64,000 nucleotides of DNA, taken from the NCBI GenBank assembly GCA_963920575.1, contig OY986964.1, positions 19,015,395 to 19,079,394 on the forward strand, written 5' to 3'. The position numbers and the translations under genes are program-made. Below the pieces are notes generated by a model. It was not told the DNA's origin, ran no database searches, and was given only the letters and a program-made list of their open reading frames with translations. Positions 11,921-22,924 of the stretch are shown here, in pieces. Numbering within the stretch: the first letter of the stretch is position 1; each line of letters starts with the position of its first letter. Source of the stretch: Narthecium ossifragum. Taxonomy: Eukaryota > Streptophyta > Magnoliopsida > Dioscoreales > Nartheciaceae.

Positions 11921-13323
11921 TGTTACGAGCGGTCTACTCGTGATCCTCTCGTATTGGGTCTCTACTGCTCCAATCGATCAGAATCGGCCTGATCGGACTT
12001 GATTTGAGTCCAATGGGCTGAAGCTGGATCGAATCTGGTTCAGATCTGGCACAGATTGGGGTAGGACTCGACTGGGTCAAGTCTGGATTGGTTGATTGGC
12101 TCTTGGAATTTGAATCTGGCTCGGATTGGGCTAAGTGGCTTGGCTGAAACGGCTAGGAGTGGGTTAAGTGGCTGAACCAAATCAGAGTGGGCTGAGTCTG
12201 AATCAACTGGCTGGCTGAACCGGATTAGGCTGGGTTGAATCAAGTGGGTTGGATTGGGCTGAGTAAGGGGGATCGGATCTAAGGGCTGAGGGGTCACCGG
12301 AGGGATCGCCGGCGATAGGGACGGTGGCGGCGGTCGGGATACGTCCAGGAAGGGTCTCCTGGAGGTGGGGATGAGATCTACCGGCTCGGATCTGGAAGAT
12401 GGGTGGCGGATCGGCCGGATCTGGTGAAGACGGCGATGAAGGTAGGGTCGGCCGGCGTCGGGAACGACGAGGGAGGCTCAGCGGGGGTCCTTGGGACGTC
12501 GGGAAGGATCGTGGGGAGACAAGGAAGGGTTTAGGAAGGGTTTGGGGTGAGATCGGGGTCGTGTCGTGGACGACGGACGGTAGCTGTGAACTTGGGTTGG
12601 CCAGGGAAGACGTCGGAGGAGACGACGGAGGCGGAGGAGCGGCTTGGAGAAGTCGTGAGGCTCAGGGGAAGGCGTTGGAGGTCTTGGTTGGCGACGGGGG
12701 TGGCCGGAGAAGGCTGGACGGAGGTATGGCCGGCGGTAGGTAGGGTTGGGTCACGGGAGAGAAGTGGAGAAGGAGACGATGACGTGGCAGGTGACGAGGA
12801 GAGAGAGTGGTGACGTGGCGCTGACGTGGAGGAGAGAGAAAGTGACGGGAGAGAGAGAAACACTGGTGGAGGCGGTGCCGGCTGCGGGGAAGATGACCGA
12901 CGGGGAAGAAGGTGGATCTATGGTGGATTTCGGGCGGAATCTACTTTACTTCTACTCCTATGATATTCTACTCCTATGATATTCTACTAATTACTCTTAA
13001 TCATTCATCTCATGCATAACCTAATACAAACTACTAAGGTCCTTTTATAGAGACCTTGACAGAGTCCTAATCCACTAGAAAAACCCCCTTGCTTAATTAG
13101 CAAGTAATAAGGTTTCTGGCTCAACTCAACTTCCTAACTCAAAGGGACTCTTAATTAATTCCTAACAATCAACTAGGACTCAATAAAAGACTAATGATAA
13201 ATACTAATTAAATACTCTAGTTTGAACTAGGGAAGTCCAAGTCAAACTAGGAAAGAGGTTGAACCAGCTTGGTTCCTTTTCTGGGTTCGGGTCCAGTTGG
13301 TCGAGTCGGATCGACTCGTATCA
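11921..13323 (-). mobile_element. B-family solo LTR
   Basis: A 1,403-bp reverse copy: TGTTACGAGCGG to GACTCGTATCA, with perfect TSD CGTTG (11916-11920, 13324-13328). It interrupts the PMD ORF. Long antisense ORFs in its GC-rich part are composition artefacts. Confidence 0.94.
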
Positions 13324-13735
13324 CGTTGGAAGAAAGCTAATCATTTTTCTGGGAAAACATCTGATCGTTCTAACCGGGGAGAGCGAGAAATTTCGATTTC
13401 AGATGATGATCCTCCCCAAGATGGGCCGACGACTTCGAGCAAAAGGGTGATACTTGCTCTCCCAGCTCAAGAGGTTCGTGGAGATTCTAGAAGAAAGCGA
13501 GCGAAAGCTGCTGGAGCTCTTGGGGTTGGCCCAAGTCCCGCAGTTAATTTTTCTTCTGCAGAGGTCATAGGCGCTCTTTCGGGCATTCTTCCTGCTTCGA
13601 CCCAGATTGTGGCGAGATCTTTCCAATTTGATGATGTAGATGGCAATCTTCATAGAAGAGTTTCTACCTCTAGTGATAGCGAGGCGATTCCTGTACCGGG
13701 TGATGAAGGTACAATGGCTTCGACCAATGATACGA

Positions 13736-15081
13736 TGATACGAGTCGATCCGACTCGACCAACTGGACCCGAACCAAGAAGAGGAACCAAGCTGGTTCAA
13801 CCTCTTTCCTATTTTGACTTGGACTTCCCTAGTTCAAACTAGAGTATTTAATTAGTATTTATCATTAGTCTTTTTTTGAGTCCTAGTTGATTGTTAGGAA
13901 TTAATTAAGAGTCCCTTTGAGTTAGGAAGTTGAGTTGAGTCAGAAACCTTATTACTTGCTAATCAAGCAAGGGGGTTTTTCTAGTGGATTAGGACTCTGT
14001 CAAGGTCTCTATAAAAAGACCTTAGTAGTTTGTATTAGGTTATGCATGAGATGAATGATTAAGAGTAGTTGATAAGTTATCATAGGAGTAGAATATCATA
14101 GGAGTAGAAGTAAAGTAGATTCCACCCGATATGTACCATAGATCCATCTTCTTCCCCGTCGGTCATCTTCTCCTCAGCCGGCACCGCCTTCACCAGTGTT
14201 TCTCTCTCTCCCGTCACTTTCTCCCTCCACGTCAGCGCCACGTCACCACTCTCTCTCCTCGTCACCTGCCACGTCATCGTCTTCTTCCTTCCCTCTCTTC
14301 TCTCCCGTACCCTAGCATCCGCCGACCACCGCCGTTCTCTCCTCTCCGGCCACTCCCGTCGCCACCTAAACCCTCCATCGTCTTTACCTAAGCCTCACGA
14401 CTCCGGCCATATCCCTTCCATCGCCTTTCACCATCTCCGGCGCCGTCCCCGACAAGCAACCTCCGTTCTCATCTCCGGCAACCCCGCGTCCGTCCCCGAT
14501 TTCACCCCTAAACCATCCTAAAACCTTCCTTGTCTCCGTAGACCCGATCCCAACCATCCCTGACCATTCCCAGCCTCCAGCCGAGCTCCTCGTCGTCCCC
14601 GACGCCGGTGAACCCAACCCCGCCGCCCTCGACCTCTAGATCCCGCCGATCTAGCCCACCTCCGACCAATCCACTCCGGTGGATCTCTTCCCCAACAACC
14701 CGCGACCCGTCCTGCCACTATCCCGACCGCCGCCGCCGCCCCTACGCCGGCGATCCACTCCGGCGATCCTCAGCCATCGGATATTCCTCAAGCCACTTGA
14801 CCAAATTGGTTCAGTCAAGTCCAATCCGGTTCAGCCCAACCACTGATTCAGCCAGATCCAACTAATTGAACCTGGTCCACCTGATCCAGATCAATTCAGA
14901 CTTGAACCAGTCAAGTCCCATCCAATCAGGCTCAGCCAGATCCGATCCAGCTCAAGCCAGATCCGATCCAGCTAGCCAATTCAGCCAATTGGACTCAAAT
15001 CAAGTCCGATAAGGCCGATTCTGATCGATTGGAGCAGTAGAGACCCATTACGAGAGGATCACGAGTAGACCGCTCGTAACA
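13736..15081 (+). mobile_element. B-family solo LTR
   Basis: A 1,346-bp forward copy: TGATACGAGTCGATCC to CCGCTCGTAACA, with perfect TSD TACGA (13731-13735, 15082-15086). The TSD itself matches LTR-end sequence by chance. It interrupts the PMD ORF in phase 1, and the frame is restored when the LTR and one TSD copy are skipped. Confidence 0.94.
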
Positions 15082-15817
15082 TACGACGTCTAGCGTCTCT
15101 AGGGTGGATATTTCTGAGGGGATAGTTTCTACCCCAGTTCTTGAGGAGGTTGAGACTGGTTCAGATAGCTTAGCTTTTGACACTTCTTCTACACCTATTG
15201 TTCCCTCCGAGCCTGCTTTGAACGAGCGAGTTGTTGGCGCATTCAGGGAGCTTGAGAATACTTTGGTGTCGAAATTTCTTCCATATCTAACTATATCTCA
15301 AGATATCATACAGCTGAAGCAGCGGATCCAGGATTTGCTTGTGGCATTGCCCGCTCAAGAGTCTGGCTCGGCTTCTTTGAGAGGAATCCTGGAGTTACTT
15401 TTGCTGCCGTTATCCTCATATGATGCGGAAATCTGCAGGAAAGAGGCAACATTGCGTCAACTTGTAGCTGATATATCGGCGTATCTTGCCAAGGGTTGAA
15501 GCAGCAAAATCTGAGAAGGCCACTGTTGTAGAGTGTCACCGATGTCATCTTGAGCGCCAGAAACTCCAAGAAGCCGAAGTCACTGCTCTCGAAGCCCGTT
15601 TGGAAGTGGAGAAGTAGAAGCTGAAGACCATGGTAGAGGAAGACATCGCTTTAGAAGAAAACGTGGCTCCTTTTATATATCCACGCTTGATGGTTTGGAG
15701 CACAAGCATAAAGAAACGTTGACTTTGTTGGAGGCTCTCCAAGGGACGGGTAAAGCACAGGGAGTTCGTATTGAGCTTGTTAGGACCTACGAGTCTTTGC
15801 GTCCGTGGAGATCTTGA

Positions 15818-16452
15818 ACTTCTTAGTGTGTTTATCTCTTCTTGATATTTTTTTTTTTTTGGAAACCACGTGAATGATTTATGAAATTTCTTTCCTTGAA
15901 TATTTTATGTTACTCGTTTGATAGTAGCATTTAGTTTTCTCCCAATGTGTGCAAGATAAATCAAATGATCTACCTAGCTGATATATGTTGCAATGTGACG
16001 GTGAAGAGTTCAAAACTTCTTAGAGGATTTTTGTTAATTCAGGAATTCGGATGAGTTCAAGGACAGGTACACCTTTCCTGTTGAGCTCAAGGTAGATAGG
16101 AGCAGAGCTTTTAGAGACTGTTCCTATACACCAATATTCGATTTTTGCTATTTGAGGGTTCGTATGCTCATATAAGTTCAAAGACACAATCTTGTTTCTA
16201 TCCTTGCGAGATTTAATGGGGTGTGAGAATATATATTTTTTGAAGAGGTATGAGTATTATCTGTGTGTAATCCATACTAAAACTTTAATGTGTACTTGCA
16301 AAATGCAAAACAATTTTATTTTTGCTATCAGTTTAGGATTTTGAAGCTTGGAGCATTGTGTTAAAATTTATGTTTTGCCAACAATTTATACTCGTATGGC
16401 TTGGAGTATTGTCGCTTACAGTTTAGGCTCGTGAAGCTTGGACCATAAATAT
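15818..16452. other. Non-coding spacer between PMD ORF and Tat integrase
   Basis: AT-rich sequence with a T15-like run near 15848 and no convincing ORF. It holds the converging 3' ends of the plus-strand PMD ORF and the minus-strand Tat pol. Short imperfect repeats of TTTAGG-TCGTGAAGCTTGGA are seen near 16330-16445. Confidence 0.6.
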
Positions 16453-16884
16453 TTAGGAATAATATCTTTTGATAAATTTGCCATTCACTGATGGCGGAGC
16501 ATATTTGCCATCCGGGGATACAATCTTGTAGGCTCCATTGGTGTGGACCTCCTGAACTATGAAAGGTCCTTCCCACTTAGGATCAAATTTTCCTTGGGTT
16601 CTTCTGGTGACGACCATGGTGTAGCAAGGACGAGATCCCCAACCTTGAACGAATGGCGTTTCACCTTTTTGTCAAAGGCTCTTGAGACTCTTGCTTGATA
16701 CATCTCCAAGTTTTGTTGGGCCTCGATGCGCTTTTCTTTTAGGCTTTCGAGCTCATCGAGCCTTAATTTTGCTGCTCGGTCTTCCGTCAGATTCTCATGT
16801 ATGGCGACCCTGAGGGAAGGAATTTGAATTTCGAGAGGAAGTACAACTTCTTCGCTGAAAACAAGCGAATAGGGGGTTGCCTAA
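16453..16884 (-). pseudogene. Tat-lineage integrase C-terminus
   Basis: The reverse strand encodes the C-terminal part of a Tat-type integrase: ATPYSLVFSEEVVLPLE, a helical KRIEAQQNLEMYQARVSRAF, KVGDLVL, then after a 1-bp frameshift QGKFDPKWEGPFIVQEV and NGKFIKRYYS with a natural stop at 16453-16455. Integrase inserts element DNA into chromosomes. The frameshift lies between GDLVLA and VVTRRTQ. The N-terminal part is cut off at 16885 by Athila LTR 1. Confidence 0.85.
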
Positions 16885-18375
16885 TGAATAAATTTTATAT
16901 CTCGCAAGTACACGAATCGGTGTGATCAGTATAGCAGTAAGACGAGTATCGTACCCACAGAGATTTGTAAAGATTATTACAGTGAAACACTAAAGATCAT
17001 AGAAGAAAGAAAATAAGGAACAGAAAGTAAGAAATATGAAGTATCGAAAGTAGATGATCAAATAACGAAATAAGAAAATAACGGAAATATGATGGATGAA
17101 AACTAAGGTTCCGATTTCACAATAACATCCTCAATCTATGCATTGAATCAATTAAGATCTCAGTTTAATTCCAAGGGTTCGTTCTTCCGATATGATGATC
17201 CGTTCGGCCGCAGTCTTCACCAAGTACCCTCAATTAACCCTAGCTAATGAACCCATAACTAAGTGTTAACCAAGAATCCATTAAGCTCTGAAGAATAATT
17301 ATGAACCAAGAATAGCCTTAGCTTGAACCCGGCTTTGACATAAACTCATTCATTCATAGATCCTGCAAGATTAGGGAATGAACCCTCGCCCAATCTCACA
17401 TAAAACAATCTATAATACTTCTATTGGCCAGATAAAGGTATTTAATATCTCAGTTATAATAATAAATGAAACAAGAAATATAAACTGATTAAATAAATAT
17501 GATCCAATAACATAAGAATGATTCTGTTAGGCTACATCGGTACCTTAAAAAAGAAACTAGCCACTCATGTTCATCATGAGGGCAACAAAACTAATGAAGA
17601 AATAAAGAAGAAATAAGATGAGGAAAAGAAAACCAAGGCTGGAACCAGTCTCCTCTCCTCCAAACGCTGCCAAAAAGCACCCTCAAACCCTAGAAAGAGT
17701 CCTATTTATAGCCTTTAAGTGTCTCCATCCTCGGATTAGATTTGAGCCGTTAATTTTCTTCACTGGGAAGGTAAGATCGATCCTTTCATAGGTGTAAGAT
17801 CGATCCTTCCATAGGTGTGAGATCGATCCTTTGATATCAAAATCTTCAATTTCTGGCTACGCCCGAGGAAGATTGATCCTTTGATAGTAGTAGGATCGAT
17901 CCTTCTCAGTAGAATGGATAGTAGAATCGATCCTTCTGTGATCATCTGAAAAGTATACGTTCTGTCAGGTTTGTCTGCATAAAAGGATCGATCCTTTTTG
18001 GGAACATGTTCGATCCGTCTTTCTTGAGTATTTAATGTTTTGCCATCCAGACTGCGCTAGTGGTACTACTAATATTACCGTAATTTCCTCTAGGAACCTC
18101 CAAATCACGAACCGTAAAATTCTCCAGAAACTAGACTTCAAGAGCTTTCCAACCATGTATAGAAGATGATCTGGTTCGTTCTGAATAGGTACAAATTTGA
18201 TGTTGAATATGACATATATTTGCTTCTTTAGCTCCACTTTCCTACATATTCCAAATAACTTTGTGAACCAACATATAAGTATAAAAGTAGTACTAAAGAG
18301 ACTAATTAAGGATGAAAAATCCCGTAATTAAACTAGTTATAAGGCTATTCAGAGTGCACTTTCATGCACTCATCA
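16885..18375 (-). mobile_element. Athila-like copy 1: 3' LTR
   Basis: In minus orientation the LTR starts TGATGAGTGCATG next to a G-rich PPT (18376-18385) and ends near 16885. It shares long blocks with the LTR at 40791-42501 (CTCTAGGAA, CCAGAAAC, AGAGCTTTCCAACCAT), which defines an LTR family. Its U3 carries GATCGATC palindromes at 17772-17998. The right boundary is firm; the left one (TGAATAAATTTT) is my best guess. Confidence 0.75.
17772..17998. repeat. GATCGATCC palindrome array (Athila LTR 1)
   Basis: Seven copies of a GATCGATCC/GATTGATCC core, best formed as AAGGATCGATCCTT near 17891 and 17983, separated by 20-60 bp of unrelated sequence. They lie in the LTR just upstream of a block conserved with Athila LTR 3. 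Confidence 0.85.
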
Positions 18376-20428
18376 CACCCCCCAACCAGCTTATTGCTAG
18401 TCTCTAGCAATTTTAAGCGCATAAAATTATAATTAGGCACACCAATGGTTCAAGGTTGTAGACATGCATAATAAAAGTTCTACCATGTCAAGTTAATAGT
18501 GTTCTATATAGTACAGAGCACGAAAACGTCCTATACTTTCATACACATGCTACTAACACATGAAATTAACTTCTACACGTCAAACATCCTAATCACCATC
18601 CAGACGAACACATGTGACGTGACAAATAAAGGTTACATACATGATACGAGGACCAACTGAGCCAATCCAAGAAGGGACCCACATCCTTGCTTGGGCAGGC
18701 CAACACCAAGGAGCTGGCTGCCACCAGGTCCTTTGGAGCAGGTTGAGCCAAGCTAGCCTTAGGGCCAAATCAGAGCTGAACCAGTTCCAAGACCAAGCTC
18801 AAGTATGGGTGGACCCATGATGGACCCATGACCCATGAGGTGGCTTAGCCAAGCCGACCTTACTTGGTTATTTCCTTAGTTGAGTCTTAATTGCTTTCCT
18901 AGTTGATTTCCTAGTTTGAGTTCAGTTTGTGCTTAGCCAGTTTCTATTTAATTGAGTCCTAGTTTTGGTTGAGTCAAGTCACTAGCTTACTTAGTTCATT
19001 CCTGGTTATTAGGAGTCAGTTTGAGTTGAATTAGTAAGAGTCTTTTACTTGCTGTCCAAGCAAGAAGGTATTCAGGTTGTAGTAGAACTCTCTTGAGGCC
19101 TCTATAAAAGGACCTCCATAGCTTGTATTATGCATGACGGATTATGAGAATAAAATAGAGTTATTAGTAGGATAATTTAGGAGTAGCTGTAAACCTAGTT
19201 TCCTCATAATCCACTAGCCACCTTCATCTCTCTCTACAACCGGTCCTTTTCCATCACCGGTCTCCTTCTCCGCTGCCGTCCACTCCTCCGCCACCATCAT
19301 CACCAACTACCAGCCATCACCCACGTTCTCCAAGGCTTGGATCTCCAAGAGAAGCCGGCCAACCATTGAGGAAGCTACGAGGTAATCGTCTTCCTCATCC
19401 GTCTCTCTCCTCCGGTTTTCAACCTTCCTTGTCGAATACCTAAGGTGCTTCTCCTAAAACCCTAAAGGTATATCTCGACCTAGCCATAGCTTTGGCTAAG
19501 GAGGAGTCGAGACTAGGCAAGAGACCAGATACGAAAGCCCTAGAGAAGGTGCATCGTATCAATACACACTACTATCTTCCGGACCAATCATCCAACCCTC
19601 ACATTTAAACTACATCATGCTTTTTTTGTCTTTTTGAACTATCAGACACTTTGCCTTCTTACGCGAGCACTCTCCGCTTCTTGAGGCGCAGAGACCCGGT
19701 TACTTAGCAAAATACTTAATAGTTTTTTTTTAGCTATCAGTGGTTCTACCTTTTTACACGAGCTCCCCGCTTCTTGAGGTAAGGACACCTTGTTACTCAG
19801 TAGATCACTTAATAGTTGCTTCGACACAGCTTGATCAAGCTCCAGATTTTTTTTCCTGCATGCAATACTCAACATACTTGCTAAAGTTGAAATTATGGTC
19901 CAGATTACAATAGCATGCTCATTCCTCTGGTGAATATGATTGCCACCGACATAAAGTATTTGTACATAAGCTGAAATGTTTATGCTTATTATACATGTTG
20001 TTTTCACATTGATTGACCTATACATTGATTGCATGTGTGATAATCTGAAGGTAGAACAATATGTGATTCACACAACTTGAAATCAACATTATTAAACCCA
20101 CAGGTAGAATGAATACGGTCATGAATGTCTACCCCCAACTTGAAATCAACATTGTCCTCAATGTGTGCATCCTAAGCAATAACATATGTAGGAGGTGGCT
20201 ATCAAAAAATTCCATGCAAAGGAAATATAGATAATTTAAATAAGAAAGAGGCCACCGGAAAGAGTAAGCGAACATCTCCTCAAGAATCCTCAGGGTGGTT
20301 GAAAACCTAAAAAAAAACAAAAGAGAAAACATAAAACTGAAAACTTAAACTTAAAAGCAAGTTACCTTGGTGGGGTGTCTCCCACCCAGCGCTTTATTTA
20401 ACGTCTAGGCAAGACGTACTGCAAAACC
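18376..20428 (-). other. Athila copy 1: PPT and 3' non-coding region
   Basis: No ORF of note. It holds the PPT complement (CACCCCCCAA at 18376), a D solo LTR (18642-19561) and a tandemly duplicated 60-bp-class motif (19680-19807) containing GACCCGGTTACTTAG and CACCTTGTTACTCAG. At about 20375-20400 it carries the GTCTCCCACCCAGCGCTT motif found just after pol in Athila copies 2 and 3. This matches the long 3' non-coding region typical of Athila elements. Confidence 0.7.
18642..19561 (+). mobile_element. D-family solo LTR
   Basis: 920 bp, TGATACGAGGACCAACTG to GGTGCATCGTATCA, with perfect TSD ATACA (18637-18641, 19562-19566). TATAAAAG near 19102. Inserted in Athila 3' non-coding sequence. Confidence 0.94.
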
Positions 20429-20835
20429 TTAGGGTTCAACAAAATCTACCGCATCCACATGTCCAAACGGTGGTCCTTCCAAATACACCTTCAAACGATG
20501 ACCATTGACTTTGAACTTGTTTCCTGTATTCTCATTCTCAATTTCAACAACGCCATGAGGAGATACGTGTATCACCTTGAAAGGGCCCATCCATCTTGAC
20601 CGTAATTTACCTGAAAAGAATTTCAGTCGTGAGTTATAAAGTAAAACTTTCATACCATGTGTAAACTCCTTCCGTTGTATTGCTTTATCATGATAAGCTT
20701 GGTCCTTTCCTTGTAAATTTTCGCATTGTCGTAGGCTTCATTTCGCAGTTCATCTAATTCGCTCAATTGCATCTTTCTCATATCCCCAGCTTCTCTCATA
20801 TCAAAATTCAGCTGCTTGATTGCCCAATATGCCCT
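20429..20835 (-). pseudogene. Athila-like integrase C-terminus (copy 1)
   Basis: Reverse-strand translation gives [33 protein letters not shown], then [36 protein letters not shown] and [13 protein letters not shown], the standard end of an Athila integrase, with a stop at 20429. The upstream part is frame-disturbed near 20655-20700. It is cut at 20836 by the truncated B LTR. Confidence 0.85.
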
Positions 20836-21853
20836 TTTGAGTCCAATTGGCTGAATCTGGCTTATCTGGTTCAGATCTGGCTGAGCCTGATTGGATAGGA
20901 CTTGACTGGTTCAAGTCTGAGTTAATCGGGATTAGGCTGACCGGGTTGGATTGGGCTAAGTGGCCGGATTGGGCTGGATTGGGCTAAGTGGCCGGATTGG
21001 GCTGGATTGGACTTGACTCGGATTAAGTGGCTGAGCTGAATCAGGTTAGAGTTGGTTGAGCCAAATTGGTTGGGCTGAACCGGCCTGGATCCGAGGGCTG
21101 AGAGTCGCCGGAGTGGATCGCCGGCTTAGGGGCGTCAGCGGCGGTCGGGATGAAGGTCGTGGGTTGATGGGGAACAGATCCACCGAATGGATCGGCCGGA
21201 GGGATTCCGGATCGACGGGATCTGGGGAAAACGACGGTGAATGTTGGGTCGCCCGGCGTCGGGGACGACGGGGAAGCTATGGCAAGGTCGGGAACGGTCG
21301 GGGATGGGTTGTGGGGAGATGAGGAACAGATATGGGAGGTTCTCGGGTGAGATCGGGTTAGGATGTGGGGTTGCCGGAGATGGGGACGGCGGCGGGGACG
21401 GTGAAGGGCGATGGGAAATAGATGGCTGGGGTCATGGGGCTTAGGGGAAGAGGATGGAGGTCTTGGATGGCGACGGGTGTCGCGCCCCGGCCCGGAAGAC
21501 CCCCCCGGACCGAGACACGAGGGGGGGGGTTCCTACATCTACTATCAGCAACTGGCGGAAACAGTTACAACAATCAGTCTGAGGACAAAAGTAAATCTAA
21601 CAACTCCTATTATAACAAAACTGTACATAAAACAGAGTTACATTAAATTTACATAAACCAGTCCTCAAATACAAAAGATGTATAAAACTCAAAAAGAAGT
21701 TACATCATCAGTAGTCTCCTGAAACGCAAAGCGGAAACCATCCTGACCCTCAAACATGGCCTGACGTCGACGCGCCACCACATGACGAGCAACTGGGGCC
21801 CACCGTAGGAGAGCTGGTACCTGCACCTGCAAACTCCGCCCGGGTAGGAGTGA

Positions 21854-22700
21854 TGATACGAGGTCGAACCGAGCCATTCCAAGAAGGGACCCACGTCCTT
21901 GCTTGGATGGGCCCACGCCAAGGAGTTGGCTGCACCCAAGTCCCTTTGGGCGTTCTAAGCTCACCCGGCCAAAGAAATCCTATTCCTAGCTGGTTTGCTT
22001 ACTTAGATGATTTCCTAGTTAGTAGTTATCTTGATTGAGTCAGTTTCCTAGATTGAGTTCAGTTTATGATTTGCTTAAATCAGTTCCTATTATGAGTCCT
22101 TGTTATTAGGAAGTTGAGATAAGATTGAGTCTTATTAGGAAAGTCTGGTTACTTGCTGATTAAAGCAAGGTAGTATTCAGGTTGTAGTAGAACTCTCTTG
22201 AGGCCTCTATAAAAGGACCTCCATAGCTTGTAATTATACATGGACGAATTTATGAGAGTAATTATTTAGTAGAGTTATAGGAGTAGCTGTAATATAGGAG
22301 TAGCTGTAACCCTAGTTTCCACAGAAATCCACAAGCCACCTTCATCTCTCTCCTGCCGGATTCTTTCTCCACCAGCCGGCCACCATCCATTGCCGTCCAC
22401 CGCTGCCATCTACAGTGCACGTCCCCACCACCGGCGTCCCCTTGGCTGCCGTGCTTCCCTACACCACGTTCTCCAAGGCTTGAATCTCCAAGAGAAGCCA
22501 GCCAACCCTAGAGGAGCTGCAAGGTATCCCTCTTCTCATCCGTCTCCTCCTCTAGTCTTTGCCTTCCTCGTCGAATACCTAGGGTCCTTCTCCTGAAACC
22601 CTAAAGGTATCTCTCGACCTAGCCATAGATTTGGCTAAAGAGGATCTGAGATAAGGCAAGAGACCCGGTACGATAGCCCTTGAGAAGGTGCATCGTATCA
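21854..22700 (+). repeat. A1 5' LTR
   Basis: Starts TGATACGAGGTCGAACC and ends GGTGCATCGTATCA. TATAAAAG at 22208-22215 is the likely core promoter. The PBS follows at 22704-22715 with one mismatch (TGGCATCAGAGC). Confidence 0.93.
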
Positions 22701-22924
22701 ACTTGGCATCAGAGCTCTTTCCTCTTACCTGTGCCCTCCCGAATATGATACGGTTGGAAGTCCAGCTCCACCTGGGCTAGACCAACCCACGCCCAATTAT
22801 GGGGCAGGGCCCACACATGGGCTAGATCCAGTTGGGACCCACGCAGGTCAGGCCCCACCCCTTGGTAGGACCCGACCTTGGACCAGGTCTCAAGCCAAAG
22901 CCGGCCTTAGGGATCCTAATCCTT

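Larger units (their letters stand above)
10597..15817 (+). pseudogene. Plant mobile domain (PMD) ORF, antisense in a Tat element, broken
   Basis: Plus-strand frames from 10597 to 11756 spell a PMD-like protein (WVRFFYK, FLSIWLCSFVVPGQEDCIRPE, SLAPMSLCSLY, SLHPAGPGF) but need several frame changes. After a likely intron comes a basic stretch (KKRSNKDRRPR). A B solo LTR (11921-13323) follows, then a Ser/Asp-rich segment (13329-13735), a second B LTR (13736-15081) and a segment ending in coiled-coil-like, Glu/Lys-rich sequence (15087-15817) with one TAG. Skipping each LTR plus one TSD copy restores frame exactly. PMD proteins occur as host silencing factors and inside transposable elements. Here the neighbour is Tat integrase on the opposite strand, matching the antisense extra ORF known from Tat elements. 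Confidence 0.7.

Noticed and set aside
12399..12863. Long ORFs on both strands in GC-rich LTR U5 (also in the matching parts of the other B LTRs)
   Set aside because: They recur at the same place in every B LTR, lack conserved starts, and are biased in all frames. They come from GC-rich composition, not from genes.
10597..15817. Functional host PMD gene
   Set aside because: Several frameshifts and stops, two LTR insertions and adjacent Tat integrase on the opposite strand fit a transposon-borne pseudogene better.
17772..17998. CRISPR-like repeat array
   Set aside because: Repeats are short palindromes of 8-14 bp with unequal spacing inside a plant LTR; no cas genes and a eukaryotic context.
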